DNA of 64,000 nucleotides from Lysobacteraceae bacterium (GCA_013823855.1 PNMW01000059.1:62001-126000), one strand, 5' to 3'; shown: positions 1-9,049, numbered from the stretch's first letter. Notes: generated by a model not told the origin, from the letters alone. Numbers and translations: made by a program.

Positions 1-734
1 AGCCGCACATAGGCCGGCAGCACGGCGCCGGCGATCAGCGTCCGGTAATCGGCGGTCAGGCGGCTGCGGTCGGCGTCGCTGAAGTCGCTCGGGAACGCGG
101 TGACCGGCTTCCAGAACAGGCTGTCCTCGGGCTTGGCCACCGCCAGCGCATCGAGCTGCGACAGCACCTTGGTCATCAGCACGTCGGGCTGGACCACCCC
201 TTTCGCGGCGCCCTCGCGCAGGTTGGCGATCGCCTGATCGAACAGCACCGGGATCTGCGCGGCGCGCGTCGCCCAGCGCTGGTAGTCGGCAACGGTCTTG
301 AACGGCTGCGCGCCGGTGCCGGTGCCGAGCTGGGCCAGCTGCGCGGCCAGGTTGTAGAACTGGTTGATCGGGAGCAGGTGTTCAGGAAAGCGTGCCGCCT
401 CGATCGAACGCTCCAGCTGCCGGCGCAGGATGTCGAGACTCAGTGCGTCGTCCGCGGTCAGCGCGGCCGGGCTGATCGCCTTGACCTCGGCCAGCCAGCG
501 CGCATCGAACGCGGCTTCCCGGGCGCGGTAGTCGGCGGACAGCAGGTTCGGCAGCCGGTCGTTGTAGCGACCGTCGCCGATGTAGGTGGCGCGCAGCGGG
601 TCGAGTTCCAGCGCTTCGTCCCAGTAGCGCGCGAACATCGGTGCCAGATCGAGCGGCACGGCGGCCGTTTGCGGTGTCGGCGCGCTGCAGGCGGCGGACA
701 GCAAGGCGCAAGCGATGACGAGATGACGGAACAT
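1..734 (-). CDS. DUF885 family lipoprotein (C-terminal part beyond window)
   Basis: The reading frame starts with ATG at 734 and runs off the window start, so only about 244 N-terminal residues are seen. Residues 1-17 form a lipoprotein signal ending in an LSAAC-type lipobox. The rest (TYIGDGRYND, then a helical stretch around SLDILRRQLER) resembles the N-terminal half of DUF885 proteins, a family distantly related to zinc metallopeptidases. The catalytic-like motifs lie outside the window, so activity cannot be judged. It is divergent from the barrel protein downstream. Family call from recall; function unknown. Confidence 0.75.
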   Translation of the reverse strand, partial: MFRHLVIACALLSAACSAPTPQTAAVPLDLAPMFARYWDEALELDPLRATYIGDGRYNDRLPNLLSADYRAREAAFDARWLAEVKAISPAALTADDALSLDILRRQLERSIEAARFPEHLLPINQFYNLAAQLAQLGTGTGAQPFKTVADYQRWATRAAQIPVLFDQAIANLREGAAKGVVQPDVLMTKVLSQLDALAVAKPEDSLFWKPVTAFPSDFSDADRSRLTADYRTLIAGAVLPAYVR

Positions 735-943
735 CGGGCACTCCGGATCAGGATCTGGTGTCAACAATGCCGCAGTTGCCGGGCCGGCAGGAATGCCGGT
801 CTTCAGATTCCGTTCAGCCAGCCCGGTGCATTGTCCGTCCGCCTCGTCGCCGGCCCTGCCGGCCGCGAGGCCGTTGACGATCGCGGCATGCTCCCGCCTG
901 CCGGATCGCCATCGCCAACCAATAAGAATGGAGAGACATCCCC

Positions 944-1483
944 GTGAAACTCGCAACGACCGTTCGTACCACTTCGATTGCCCTGGCCCTGGCCAGCCTG
1001 TCCGGCATCGCCTCGGCGGCCAACTACAACTACGTCGAAGGCGGCTTCCTGTACCGCGACACCTATGGCAACGACGATGCCGGCTTCCGCGTCGGCGGCT
1101 CGGTGGCGCTGGCCGCCCCGCTGGCCGCGTACGGCGAGTTCAGCAGCAACGATCGCCTCGACCAGTTCAGCGCCGGTGCCGTGTTCCATCAGCCGATCAA
1201 TTCGGAACTCGACTGGTTCGCCGGCGGTGGCCTGGAATACGTCGATGTCGGCCCGCAGGACGACCTCGGCTTCGGTCTGCGCGGCGGTCTGCGCTGGACG
1301 CCGCTGAAGGCGTTTGAAGTGACGCCGGAACTGCGCTACTTCGATGCCGTCGGCGATGGCCGCGTGTCGTTCCGGGTCGGTGGCGTCTACGCCTTCTCGC
1401 CGCCGTTCGCGCTGACCGCAGCGGTGCAGGGCGGCGACGACGATCGCGTCGAAGTCGGCGTGCGCTGGAACTTCGGCACCTGA
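944..1483 (+). CDS. small outer-membrane beta-barrel protein (YfaZ-like)
   Basis: 179 residues. Residues 1-25 are a Sec signal ending in ASAAN. The remainder alternates polar and hydrophobic residues in short strands separated by Gly/Asp turns and ends in aromatic-rich VGVRWNFGT, the usual pattern of an 8-strand outer-membrane barrel. It resembles YfaZ-type proteins of unknown function. It is a single-gene unit: a strong hairpin terminator follows at 1507. The substrate or role cannot be deduced. Confidence 0.7.
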   Translation: MKLATTVRTTSIALALASLSGIASAANYNYVEGGFLYRDTYGNDDAGFRVGGSVALAAPLAAYGEFSSNDRLDQFSAGAVFHQPINSELDWFAGGGLEYVDVGPQDDLGFGLRGGLRWTPLKAFEVTPELRYFDAVGDGRVSFRVGGVYAFSPPFALTAAVQGGDDDRVEVGVRWNFGT

Positions 1484-1506
1484 GGCCGAGGCTCGACCGC
1501 TTCCCG

Positions 1507-1530
1507 AAAAGGCCGCGCAAGCGGCCTTTT
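1507..1530 (+). terminator. Rho-independent terminator after the barrel gene
   Basis: A perfect 10-bp inverted repeat AAAAGGCCGC / GCGGCCTTTT with a GCAA tetraloop lies 24 bases after the stop codon of the preceding gene. The A-tract/T-tract symmetry means it could also stop transcripts from the other strand. Confidence 0.85.
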
Positions 1531-1633
1531 CGCTGTCCGGGGGCTGACCCGCAGCTGGCGAACGGCCGCTTTTCGGTATTCTCGCGGCACCCTCGATCGT
1601 CACGCGCCAGACACGCATCCCCGGAGACTGCCG

Positions 1634-2644
1634 ATGAGCTTCGCCTTGTCCGTACTCGATCTGGTGCCCAACTGCACCGGCTCGAATCCTGCCGAAGCGC
1701 TGCGCCGCACGGTCGATCTGGCCCGGCTGGCCGAGCGGCTCGGCTACAGCCGCTACTGGTTCGCCGAGCATCACGCGCTGGCCAGCGTCGCCAGCAGCGC
1801 GCCGGAAATCCTGATCGGCCACATCGCTTCGGCGACCCGCTCGATCCGGGTCGGCTCCGGCGGCATGATGCTGCCGAACCACATCCCGTACCGGATGGCG
1901 GAGATTTTCCGCACGCTGGAGGCGCTGCATCCGGGCCGCATCGACCTCGGCATCGGCCGGGCGCCGGGCACCAATGGTGCGGCGACGCGGGCGCTGCGGG
2001 CGGCCGGCGGCGAACACTTCTCGGCGATGATGAACGAGCTGCTCCGCTTCGGCGGCGATCAGCCCTACGGCCCCGGCCATCCCTACGCCAAGGTCACGGC
2101 GATGCCGACCGGTGTGCCGTTGCCGCCGATCTGGATTCTCGGATCGTCCGGTGCCAGCGCGGCGGCGGCCGGCGCGGCCGGCTTCGGCTACAGCTTCGCC
2201 AGCCACTTCTCGACCGAACCGCCGGCCCCGGCGTTCCGGGCCTACCGCGAGGCCTTCAAACCTTCGGCGAGCTTCCAGAAGCCGCACGCGATCCTCGGCG
2301 TCCAGGTGGTCTGCGCGGAAACCGATGCCGAGGCCGACCAGCTGGCGCAGTCGATGGACCTGACCTGGCTGCGGATCAACCGCAACCAGTACCTGCCGAT
2401 CCCGTCGCCGGAGGAGGTCGCGGCCCACGAGTGGACCGATCTCGATCGCGAGGACGTGCGCCGGCAGCGTCGCCTGAGCATCGTCGGCTCGCCAGCCGCA
2501 GTGCGGGCGCGGATCGATGCCATGGCCGAGGACTGCGGCGCCGACGAGGTGATGATCGTCACCAACATCCACGGCCACGCCGAGCGGCTGAAGTCCTACG
2601 AACTGCTGACCACCGCGTTCGCCGGGCAGCGCCGGGCGGCCTGA
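1634..2644 (+). CDS. luciferase-like (LLM class) flavin-dependent oxidoreductase
   Basis: 336 residues with the start of the bacterial-luciferase fold (FALSVLDLVPNCTGSNPAEA), YWFAEHHALASVAS, IRVGSGGMMLPNH and LHPGRIDLGIGRAPG, the signature segments of the MsnO8/YhbW-type LLM subgroup. ILGSSGASA near residue 175 matches the FMN phosphate-binding segment. Such proteins are F420- or FMNH2-dependent monooxygenases or reductases; this subgroup is FMN-type. The substrate is unknown, and the gene stands alone between a terminator and a DUF3014 gene. Confidence 0.9.
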   Translation: MSFALSVLDLVPNCTGSNPAEALRRTVDLARLAERLGYSRYWFAEHHALASVASSAPEILIGHIASATRSIRVGSGGMMLPNHIPYRMAEIFRTLEALHPGRIDLGIGRAPGTNGAATRALRAAGGEHFSAMMNELLRFGGDQPYGPGHPYAKVTAMPTGVPLPPIWILGSSGASAAAAGAAGFGYSFASHFSTEPPAPAFRAYREAFKPSASFQKPHAILGVQVVCAETDAEADQLAQSMDLTWLRINRNQYLPIPSPEEVAAHEWTDLDREDVRRQRRLSIVGSPAAVRARIDAMAEDCGADEVMIVTNIHGHAERLKSYELLTTAFAGQRRAA

Positions 2645-2744
2645 GCTGCATGAAGGTATGGTGGTGCCGGCGATGAACTTTTCGTCGCCCCGCAGCCTCG
2701 ATGCTGCGGAGCGCTGTCCGATCCACGCCTGACCGGAGCCGACG

Positions 2745-3545
2745 ATGTCCGCCACTCGCTGGGGTTTGATACTTGTTGCCGGGCTGGGCGCACTGGCCGG
2801 TGCCTGGTTCTTCTGGCTGGCGCCGCCACCGGCATCACCAGCGGTGGCCGCGCCGGTCGTCGAGACGCCGCCGGAAGTGCCGACGCCCGCGCCGGCGCCG
2901 GAGTACCCGGTGCCGCCGCCGGCGCCCGGTGCGGCCGCGCTGCCCGGCATCGACGACAGCGATGCCGCCTTCCGCAGTGCGCTGCTCGGTCTGCCCGGCG
3001 CGGGTCCGCTGGAAGCCTGGCTGATTCCGGACCTGCTGATCCGGCGCATCGTGGTGACCCTCGACAACCTGCCGCGCGATCGCGTGGCGCTGAAGCTGCG
3101 GCCGCTGCAGCCGGCGACGGGCGAGTTCCTGGTCGATGTCAGCAACCAGGGGGCCACGATCAGCCCGGTCAACGCGTCGCGTTATGGCGCGGCGCTGACC
3201 TTGCTGCGGGCGATCGACGACGAAGCGCTGGTGGCGCTGTACTTCCGCTGGTATCCGCTGTTCCAGAAGGCCTACAACGATCTCGGCTACCCGGGTGCCA
3301 GCTTCAACAACCGGCTGATCGCGGTGCTCGATCACCTGATCGGCACGCCGACGGCCGCCGAACCGCTCGCACTGGTGAAGCCGAAAATCTACTGGGAATA
3401 CGCCGACCCGGCGCTGGAGAGCGCGTCGTACGGCCGGCGGCTGCTGTGGCGGATCGGCAGCGACAACCGCGAGGCGCTGGTGGCCCGGCTGATCGCGATC
3501 CGCGGGCGGATCGTCACCGCCGGGGTGGCGGCGCCGGCCCGCTAG
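2745..3545 (+). CDS. DUF3014 domain membrane-anchored protein
   Basis: 266 residues: one N-terminal membrane segment (residues 7-24), a Pro/Ala-rich spacer (about 28-65), then a soluble domain with WLIPDLLIRRIVVTLDNLPR and YFRWYPLFQKAYNDLGYP, which I recognise as DUF3014. The topology suggests an inner-membrane anchor with a periplasmic domain. Function unknown in the family. Its last 4 bases overlap the 3' end of the convergent glycosyltransferase gene. Confidence 0.85.
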   Translation: MSATRWGLILVAGLGALAGAWFFWLAPPPASPAVAAPVVETPPEVPTPAPAPEYPVPPPAPGAAALPGIDDSDAAFRSALLGLPGAGPLEAWLIPDLLIRRIVVTLDNLPRDRVALKLRPLQPATGEFLVDVSNQGATISPVNASRYGAALTLLRAIDDEALVALYFRWYPLFQKAYNDLGYPGASFNNRLIAVLDHLIGTPTAAEPLALVKPKIYWEYADPALESASYGRRLLWRIGSDNREALVARLIAIRGRIVTAGVAAPAR

Positions 3546-4873
3546 GGCCGGGCGATCACCGGCCGCGGCGCGGCGGCGAGGCCGACACGGCGCTGGTGGC
3601 GATCGAACAGCGCCAGCAGTGCCTGCGCGGCGAGGATGATCACGAAGCCGTCGAACGGAATGCGGAAGCGCACTTCGCCGAGCGCGATGAAGGCGGTGGC
3701 GATCAGGCCCAGCATCGGCGTCAGCAGCAGCCATTCGGACAGGCTGTCGTCCGTCAGCCGCAGCAGCCTGGGTGCGCGCCAGAGCAGCCAGAGCAGCGCC
3801 AGCGGCAGCAGGACCCACTTGTACAGATGCTGGAAGGCCCGCGCCCAGTCGCGCTTGCGGTAGTGGGCGGCCGGCCAGAAGTCGCGACCGACGAACAGGT
3901 CGGCGACGTTGCGCAGGCTGCTGTCGAGCGCCATCCGCGGGTCGGCCGCGATGCGGCGATGCAGCTCGTCGAGGTTGGCCGGCACGTCATAGGCGCCGAA
4001 CGGCAGGTCGACCCGCTCGCTGTAGCCGCGCAGCGGGGCACTCGGGCTGGTGAACGAGAAGGTCATCTGGCGCGGCCCGTCGAACCAGCGGAATTCCGAT
4101 TTCGCGCCGGCATGGCCCATCAGCGCATTCATCGCGGTATTGGTGCTGATCAGGCAGAAATGGCCTTCCGCCAGCCGCGTGCAGCGGCTGGCCAGCGGCA
4201 GCAGCACCGTGGCCAGGCCGAGGCCGACGCCGAACACCAGGGTCAGCGCGCCGCGCCGGTGCCGTGCCCGCAGCCACAGCAGCACCAGCACGCCGGTGAC
4301 CGCGACCGGCAGCAGGATCGTCGATTTCAGCGCGGCGGCGAGGCCAGCGACCAGGCCGGCAGCCAGCGCCCAGAGGGCGGTCGACGCCGGCACCGGCGCG
4401 TCGATCGCCCGCAGCAGCAGCACATAGGCCCAGACCAGCGCGCAGGTGAACGGGTTTTCGGCGAGGAACAGGCCGGCGTAGTGGAACAGCGGCAGGTACA
4501 GGGTCACGATGGCCAGGCTCAGCACCGCCACGCGATTGCCGTACAGCCGGTGCGCCAGCAGCCACAGGCCGGCCATCGTTCCCAGCGACAACAGCCACTG
4601 GGCGACGATGAACAGGCCGCCGTCGAGGTCGTATTTGAGCAGGGCGGCGAACAGGTACGAGGCGCCTGGCGGATACAGGGAATCGGCGATGCCTTCGGCG
4701 TGACCGTCGAGCAGCGCACGGGCGCGGTGCACATAACCGGCCATGTCGCTGTAGATGTGCCGCTGCGGCGGGTGCACCGCCAGCAGGTAGATCAGCCGCA
4801 GCAGGCCGCCGCCTAGCCAGCAGGCCCAGACGATGCCGCGCTGCAGGCGGCTCAGCGGCGCGTGCGTGACCAT
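3542..4873 (-). CDS. GT-C fold membrane glycosyltransferase (GT39/ArnT-like)
   Basis: 443 residues with about ten hydrophobic segments. After the first membrane helix comes HIYSDMAGYVHRA, with the acidic residue typical of GT-C enzymes that use polyprenyl-phosphate sugars, then YPPGASYLF. The C-terminal part (EVRFRIPFDGFVIILAAQ) matches the dolichyl-phosphate-mannose transferase superfamily. It would transfer a sugar from a lipid carrier to a periplasmic acceptor. Neither sugar nor acceptor can be read from the sequence, and no polysaccharide cluster adjoins it. Confidence 0.75.
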   Translation of the reverse strand: MVTHAPLSRLQRGIVWACWLGGGLLRLIYLLAVHPPQRHIYSDMAGYVHRARALLDGHAEGIADSLYPPGASYLFAALLKYDLDGGLFIVAQWLLSLGTMAGLWLLAHRLYGNRVAVLSLAIVTLYLPLFHYAGLFLAENPFTCALVWAYVLLLRAIDAPVPASTALWALAAGLVAGLAAALKSTILLPVAVTGVLVLLWLRARHRRGALTLVFGVGLGLATVLLPLASRCTRLAEGHFCLISTNTAMNALMGHAGAKSEFRWFDGPRQMTFSFTSPSAPLRGYSERVDLPFGAYDVPANLDELHRRIAADPRMALDSSLRNVADLFVGRDFWPAAHYRKRDWARAFQHLYKWVLLPLALLWLLWRAPRLLRLTDDSLSEWLLLTPMLGLIATAFIALGEVRFRIPFDGFVIILAAQALLALFDRHQRRVGLAAAPRPVIARP

Positions 4874-4883
4874 GTCGCCGTCG

Positions 4884-5087
4884 TCAATCCTGGTCGGGAT
4901 CGGCGACGGCGGGCCGCTCGCGCTTCAGGCCGTCGAGGCGGCGCGCCGCCTCGGCTTCGGTGTCCGCATCGCGCTGCCGCTCCGCCCGGGTCCGCCCGAA
5001 CTTGATGCGGTTGGCGGCGGCCTGCGCCTCGGCATCGGCGCGCGCCTTCCGCTTGCGCGCCTTGTTCAGGTTGATCAGTTCGGCCAT
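4884..5087 (-). CDS. DUF4169 small basic protein
   Basis: 67 residues, highly charged (AELINLNKARKRKARA, then NRIKFGRTRAERQRD), matching the short DUF4169 family of unknown function. It has no signal or membrane segment and is predicted helical. It lies 10 bases upstream of the glycosyltransferase and 25 bases downstream of the MAPEG gene on the same strand, so probably in one transcript. Confidence 0.8.
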   Translation of the reverse strand: MAELINLNKARKRKARADAEAQAAANRIKFGRTRAERQRDADTEAEAARRLDGLKRERPAVADPDQD

Positions 5088-5112
5088 GCGGCAGCGACGG
5101 TGCGAGTGGCGA

Positions 5113-5523
5113 TCAGGCGGCGAACAGGCGCCAGGCCATCGTGGCGACGAGGCCGATCTGCGCGAGGAAGCACGTCGCCCGGGTCATGACCAGCCAGAAC
5201 GAGGTGCCGAGCAGATGCACGCCGGCCTGGCCGATGCGCAGGTAGACGACGTAGATCGCCAGCGGATCGACGGCGGTCGCGCTCTTGCCGATCAGCGCGC
5301 CGACCACGACCACGGCGAGGAACAGCGGAAAGTTCTCGACCGCGTTGGCATGTGCATGCTGCGCACGCACCAGCAGGGCCGGGTCGATCGACGGCTGGTC
5401 GCGGCCCCAGGCGTTGGCCGGCCTGGCGCCGGTCAGGACCTGCGGCACGCGCGGCAACGCGTAGCTCAGCACCAGCGCAATGATCACGAACACGTACAGC
5501 AGCACAGCCTCGAAACCGGTCAT
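5113..5523 (-). CDS. MAPEG family membrane protein
   Basis: 136 residues with four hydrophobic helices. The segment RAQHAHANAVENFPLFLA (about residues 50-67) is the hallmark of MAPEG proteins (membrane-associated eicosanoid and glutathione metabolism). Bacterial members are often glutathione transferase-like, but the substrate is generally unknown. The N-terminal helix carries VLLYVFVIIALVL. It is co-oriented with the DUF4169 and glycosyltransferase genes. Confidence 0.85.
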   Translation of the reverse strand: MTGFEAVLLYVFVIIALVLSYALPRVPQVLTGARPANAWGRDQPSIDPALLVRAQHAHANAVENFPLFLAVVVVGALIGKSATAVDPLAIYVVYLRIGQAGVHLLGTSFWLVMTRATCFLAQIGLVATMAWRLFAA

Positions 5524-5575
5524 CGGAACTCCCTGAACTTGTCTTTAAGTGGTGGTCTGTCCAGGAGCCGGCCGC

Positions 5576-6982
5576 TCAGGCCGAGGCTTCGTCATCCAGC
5601 TCATCGAGCGCTGCCTTGCTGTAGACCGCGAGACGCTGCAGATGCGGCAGGCCATCGCGACAGCCGATGAAACCGAAGTTTAGCTGGTCACCGTAGGACA
5701 CCACCGTGATGTTCAGGCCGTAGCCGTGCATCGGAATCGACAGCGGGTAGTAGGCATCGAGCTTGAAGCCACGGAAGTACAGCGGCTTGGTCGGCCCCGG
5801 GACGTTCGAGATTACGAGGTTGAACGCCGGCCGGATGCGGCCGACGGTGCCCGGCACCCGGGCGAGCAGCAGCGGCGCCATCAGCAGCGCGCCGTACTGC
5901 AGGATGCCGTTGCGGGTCATGCCCTGCAGCTGGGCCTTGGCGGCGGCGGTGGAGGCGACGATCGCCCGGAAACGGGCGTGCGGCTCGGCGACATCGGTGG
6001 CCAGCGACGCGATGATCGCGCCGACCGCGTTGCCGCCGCCGGGATCGTCCTTCGGCCGCACGTTGACCGGCAGCATCGCGGTCAGCGGCTCGGCCGGCAG
6101 CGCTCCCAGCTCGAGCAGCAGCCGGCGCAACGCTGTCGCGCACAGCGCCAGCACCAGATCGTTCAGCGTGCCGCCATGGGATTTCGCGACCCGCTTCAGG
6201 CGATCGAGCGGGAACTGCTGCGTCGCGAAGCGACGATTGCGGCTGATCTTCTGATTGAGGATCGACTTCGGCGCCTGCATCGGTGCCTTCAGCGCCGGAT
6301 CGCGGGCCTTCTCCGGCTTCCAGGCGCCCATCACCGTGTCGCGCAGCGCCCGGGTGATGGTCTGCGAGGTGTCGACCTGCTCGCGGGCCAGCCGCATCAG
6401 CAGGTCCAGGGTCGGCTCCCGTGGCGCCTTGTCGGCTTTCGGCGCGCGCGGCTTCTGGGCGATCGAGAAGAACATCGGCGTGTCGCGCTCGTCCGGCGTC
6501 GACGACAGGCTGTTCGACAGCAGCCGGATACCGGTGTAGCCGTCGACCAGCGCGTGATGGACCTTGAAATAGATCGCGAAGCGGCCGCCTTCCAGACCTT
6601 CGATGAAATGCACTTCCCACGGCGGGCGGTGGAAATCGAGGCGGTTCGAATGCAGCCGGGACACCAGGATGCCGAGCTCGCGCTCGTCGCCGGGCGACGG
6701 CAGGGCCGAGCGGCGGATGTGGTACTCGACGTCGAAGCGATCGTCCTCGATCCAGTGCTGCAGCGGGTTCGCCAGCCGGTTCGGAAAGCGCAGCTTGTAG
6801 TTCCATGGCGGGCAGGCCCGCGCCTCGGCGCGGACCTCGTCCATCAGCCGGCGCAGCAGTGCGTCGTCGGCATCCGGCGGCGGCGAGAACGGCATCAGTG
6901 CGCCGACCATCATCATCGTTTCGCCGGATTCTCCGGCCAGGAACGTCCAGTCCAGCGGATTCAGGCGCTTGGTTGCGCTCAT
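5576..6982 (-). CDS. wax ester synthase / diacylglycerol acyltransferase (WS/DGAT)
   Basis: 468 residues, the normal family size. The catalytic HHxxxDG motif is present as HHALVDG (residues 142-148), together with PLDWTFL near the N-terminus and NLVISNVPGP plus LYFRGFKL near the C-terminus, all diagnostic of the WS/DGAT family. The enzyme joins acyl-CoA to a long-chain alcohol or diacylglycerol to make neutral storage lipid. Its presence fits a hydrocarbon/fatty-acid-using lifestyle, as do the ETF genes further on. Whether it makes wax esters or triacylglycerol cannot be told. Confidence 0.93.
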   Translation of the reverse strand: MSATKRLNPLDWTFLAGESGETMMMVGALMPFSPPPDADDALLRRLMDEVRAEARACPPWNYKLRFPNRLANPLQHWIEDDRFDVEYHIRRSALPSPGDERELGILVSRLHSNRLDFHRPPWEVHFIEGLEGGRFAIYFKVHHALVDGYTGIRLLSNSLSSTPDERDTPMFFSIAQKPRAPKADKAPREPTLDLLMRLAREQVDTSQTITRALRDTVMGAWKPEKARDPALKAPMQAPKSILNQKISRNRRFATQQFPLDRLKRVAKSHGGTLNDLVLALCATALRRLLLELGALPAEPLTAMLPVNVRPKDDPGGGNAVGAIIASLATDVAEPHARFRAIVASTAAAKAQLQGMTRNGILQYGALLMAPLLLARVPGTVGRIRPAFNLVISNVPGPTKPLYFRGFKLDAYYPLSIPMHGYGLNITVVSYGDQLNFGFIGCRDGLPHLQRLAVYSKAALDELDDEASA

Positions 6983-7022
6983 GTCATCGGTCTCCCCTCG
7001 TGTCCGGGGAGGATGCTACGGC

Positions 7023-7997
7023 TTACGGTTGTTCACCAGCTAGGAAGCGGTCGAGCGCAGCAAAAAAGGCATCGGGAACTTCGAACTGCGGCAGCGCGCC
7101 GGTCGGAAACTCGGTGAACGTCCAGTTCGGACGATCCGCATACCAGGCCTTGCCGCGGTAATCGACGAAATCGCCGCGGATGCCGTGCGACATCCAGACC
7201 GGCACCGTCAGGCCGTCGTACAGCGTGTTGATGTCGGCGGCGAACAGGTTGGCGGAGACGAAATGCAGCGGCGCGAACTTGGCACCCGGCTGCTGCGTGG
7301 TGATCACGTCATAGGCCCAGAGGCCTTCATCGATCTGCTTGCCGCCCCAGGTCCGTTCCAGGAAGTAGCGGATGGTGCCGGGCCGGGTCAGCAGGCGGTA
7401 GATGCCGTCGTCCCAGACCGACCAGCTCAAGCTTCGGTAAAGCCAGGCCTGGCCGCGCGTGGAGCCGGGTGCGCCGCGGCGCTGCTTGTTGCCGCTGAAG
7501 CCGGTCGGGCTGACCAGCGCCAGGCGGGCGAAGGCGTCCGGCTGCTCGACGGCCGCGCGGGCCAGGAACTCGGACGACAGGCTCAGGCCCAGCGCGTCGA
7601 TCGCGACGCCACCGTGACGGCGCCGGATCTCGGCCACGGCGGCCAGCACCGCGTCGGTCATCAGCCTCGGCGTATAGGCGCGGTCGCTGCGCTCGGACAG
7701 GCCGAAGCCCGGCAGGTCGATCGCGTACACCGGGCGGGTCGCCTGCGCGTGCTGGTAAATCGGCCGCACCTCGTAGGCGCTGCCGGCGGCGTTGACGCTG
7801 TGGATCAGCAGCAGCGGACGGTTCGCGGGGGGCTGCACTGGCGGCGGCGCTTCGAACATCAGCACCCGGCCGGCGCTCGGCGATTCGACGGCGATCGCGG
7901 TGCCGGCAACCGGCTGCGGCAGCGCCGGGATCACCGGCTTCCCCGCGCAGCCCGCCAGAGCCAGGCAGACGAGGACCGTGGTTGACGGCAGGCGCAT
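7023..7997 (-). CDS. alpha/beta-hydrolase-fold lipoprotein, catalytic triad incomplete
   Basis: 324 residues with a lipobox LAGC (Cys17). The fold is that of alpha/beta hydrolases: LLLIHSVNAAGSAYE (oxyanion region), YAIDLPGFGLSER, and the nucleophile elbow GLSLS (Ser139), where the usual final Gly is Ser. The C-terminal loop that normally reads GHLPHxE is TGALPQFEVP, so the expected catalytic His is Ala. It may be a non-catalytic or redirected member. It starts 40 bases upstream of the WS/DGAT gene on the same strand, so a lipid-related role is possible but unproven. Confidence 0.75.
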   Translation of the reverse strand: MRLPSTTVLVCLALAGCAGKPVIPALPQPVAGTAIAVESPSAGRVLMFEAPPPVQPPANRPLLLIHSVNAAGSAYEVRPIYQHAQATRPVYAIDLPGFGLSERSDRAYTPRLMTDAVLAAVAEIRRRHGGVAIDALGLSLSSEFLARAAVEQPDAFARLALVSPTGFSGNKQRRGAPGSTRGQAWLYRSLSWSVWDDGIYRLLTRPGTIRYFLERTWGGKQIDEGLWAYDVITTQQPGAKFAPLHFVSANLFAADINTLYDGLTVPVWMSHGIRGDFVDYRGKAWYADRPNWTFTEFPTGALPQFEVPDAFFAALDRFLAGEQP

Positions 7998-8046
7998 GAC
8001 GGAACCCCGGGGGCGGCAGCGGCGAGCGGGCGGCGCTCGGGCCGGA

Positions 8047-8862
8047 TCAACTCCTGACCCCGCCGCGCGCCCGCTCGATGCGCTGATAGGCGGCTGTGAT
8101 GCGCCGGGTCTTTTCCTCGGCGAGCGCCCGCATCGACTCCGGCAGGCCCTTGGCGGCCAGCTTGTCCGGATGGTTCTCGCTCATCAGCTTGCGGTAGGCG
8201 CGCTTGACGTCGGCATCGCTGGCGGTCGCCGCCACGCCCAGCACCTGGTAAGCGTCATCGAGCGACCCCGGGGCATCGCGACCCGCCGCGCCGCCGGTGC
8301 CCGCGCCAGGGCCGGAAAAGCCGCCCGCGCCATTGCGCATCATCGCTTCGAGCATCGCCAGATCGCGGTCCGACAGCCCCAGCGCGCGGGCGATGCGGGT
8401 CAGCATCGCGTGTTCGGCGGCATGCATCTGGCCGTCGGCGATGATCGCCGACACCTGCACCTGCAGGAACATCTGCCGGAACATCGGCTGGGCGCGGCTG
8501 GCGGCCGCGAAGCGGGCCAGCTCGGCATCCAGATCGAAATCGGCGCTCTTGCCGCGATTGAACGCGCGCTTGGCGGCTTCGCGGGCTTCGCCGTTGAGGC
8601 GCAGCTGGTCGAACAGCGCCTCGGCGACCCGGATCTCGTTCTCGCTGACATGGCCGTCGGCCTTGCAGACCGCGCCCATCACCGCGAACGTGGAATCGAG
8701 GAACTGGGTCTGGACTGCGGCGACCTTCTTGACCGCGGTCCGCAGCAGCAGCCGCCCGAGCAGCGGCAGCAGGGCCCATACCAGCAGCCCGCCGATCAGC
8801 GCGCCACGCCAGCCATTCACGGCAAGGCCGATCAGGCCGCCGACGACGATGAAGAATTGCAT
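8047..8862 (-). CDS. djlA: DjlA-type membrane co-chaperone with J domain
   Basis: 271 residues. Residues 1-40 contain a Gly-rich transmembrane helix (FFIVVGGLIGLAVNGW). Residues about 55-175 are a TerB-like helical domain (FAVMGAVCKADGHVSENEI). Residues about 206-271 form a C-terminal J domain with the HPD tripeptide in SENHPDKLA. This order is that of DjlA, which recruits DnaK at the cytoplasmic face of the inner membrane. The start codon lies only 11 bases from a palindromic repeat element that occupies its upstream region. Confidence 0.9.
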   Translation of the reverse strand: MQFFIVVGGLIGLAVNGWRGALIGGLLVWALLPLLGRLLLRTAVKKVAAVQTQFLDSTFAVMGAVCKADGHVSENEIRVAEALFDQLRLNGEAREAAKRAFNRGKSADFDLDAELARFAAASRAQPMFRQMFLQVQVSAIIADGQMHAAEHAMLTRIARALGLSDRDLAMLEAMMRNGAGGFSGPGAGTGGAAGRDAPGSLDDAYQVLGVAATASDADVKRAYRKLMSENHPDKLAAKGLPESMRALAEEKTRRITAAYQRIERARGGVRS

Positions 8863-8873
8863 GGCGTGAGTTT

Positions 8874-8962
8874 ATTGATTCGGCCACGAAATAGTGAAAC
8901 GACGTGCAGTGCATGAATCGAGTCCGGCGTTCGTCCGGGAGGACGCTCGTGGCCCAATCAAT
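8874..8962. repeat. about 90-bp palindrome-ended repeat element, copy A
   Basis: The element begins ATTGATTCGGCCACGA and ends TCGTGGCCCAATCAAT, inverted termini of 16 bp with one mismatch. It closely matches copy B at 27206-27295 across its whole length, including the internal segments GATGCAG-like and GCGTTCGTCCG. It carries no reading frame of its own. It sits between the divergent djlA and cyclophilin genes, where it may affect djlA transcription. It looks like a small dispersed repeat (REP/MITE-like); the mobilising enzyme is not in the window. Confidence 0.8.
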
Positions 8963-9049
8963 TACAGGCACTGCGTTGCAGCCCGACTTCATCCGGCCGG
9001 GCGGCACGGCTATGCTCGCGTCCCGCCAACCGATACCGGACCGATCGCC

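Noticed and set aside
803..3172. Long minus-strand open frame of 789 codons, and many similar long antisense frames
   Set aside because: In GC-rich DNA, frames opposite real genes lack stops. The frame crosses a terminator and genes with clear families on the plus strand, and its translation is low-complexity Arg/Ala/Gly with no recognisable motif.
8894..9049. N-terminal extension of the cyclophilin gene
   Set aside because: It would read through the palindromic repeat and precede an ordinary signal peptide; the start at 9050 is the natural one.
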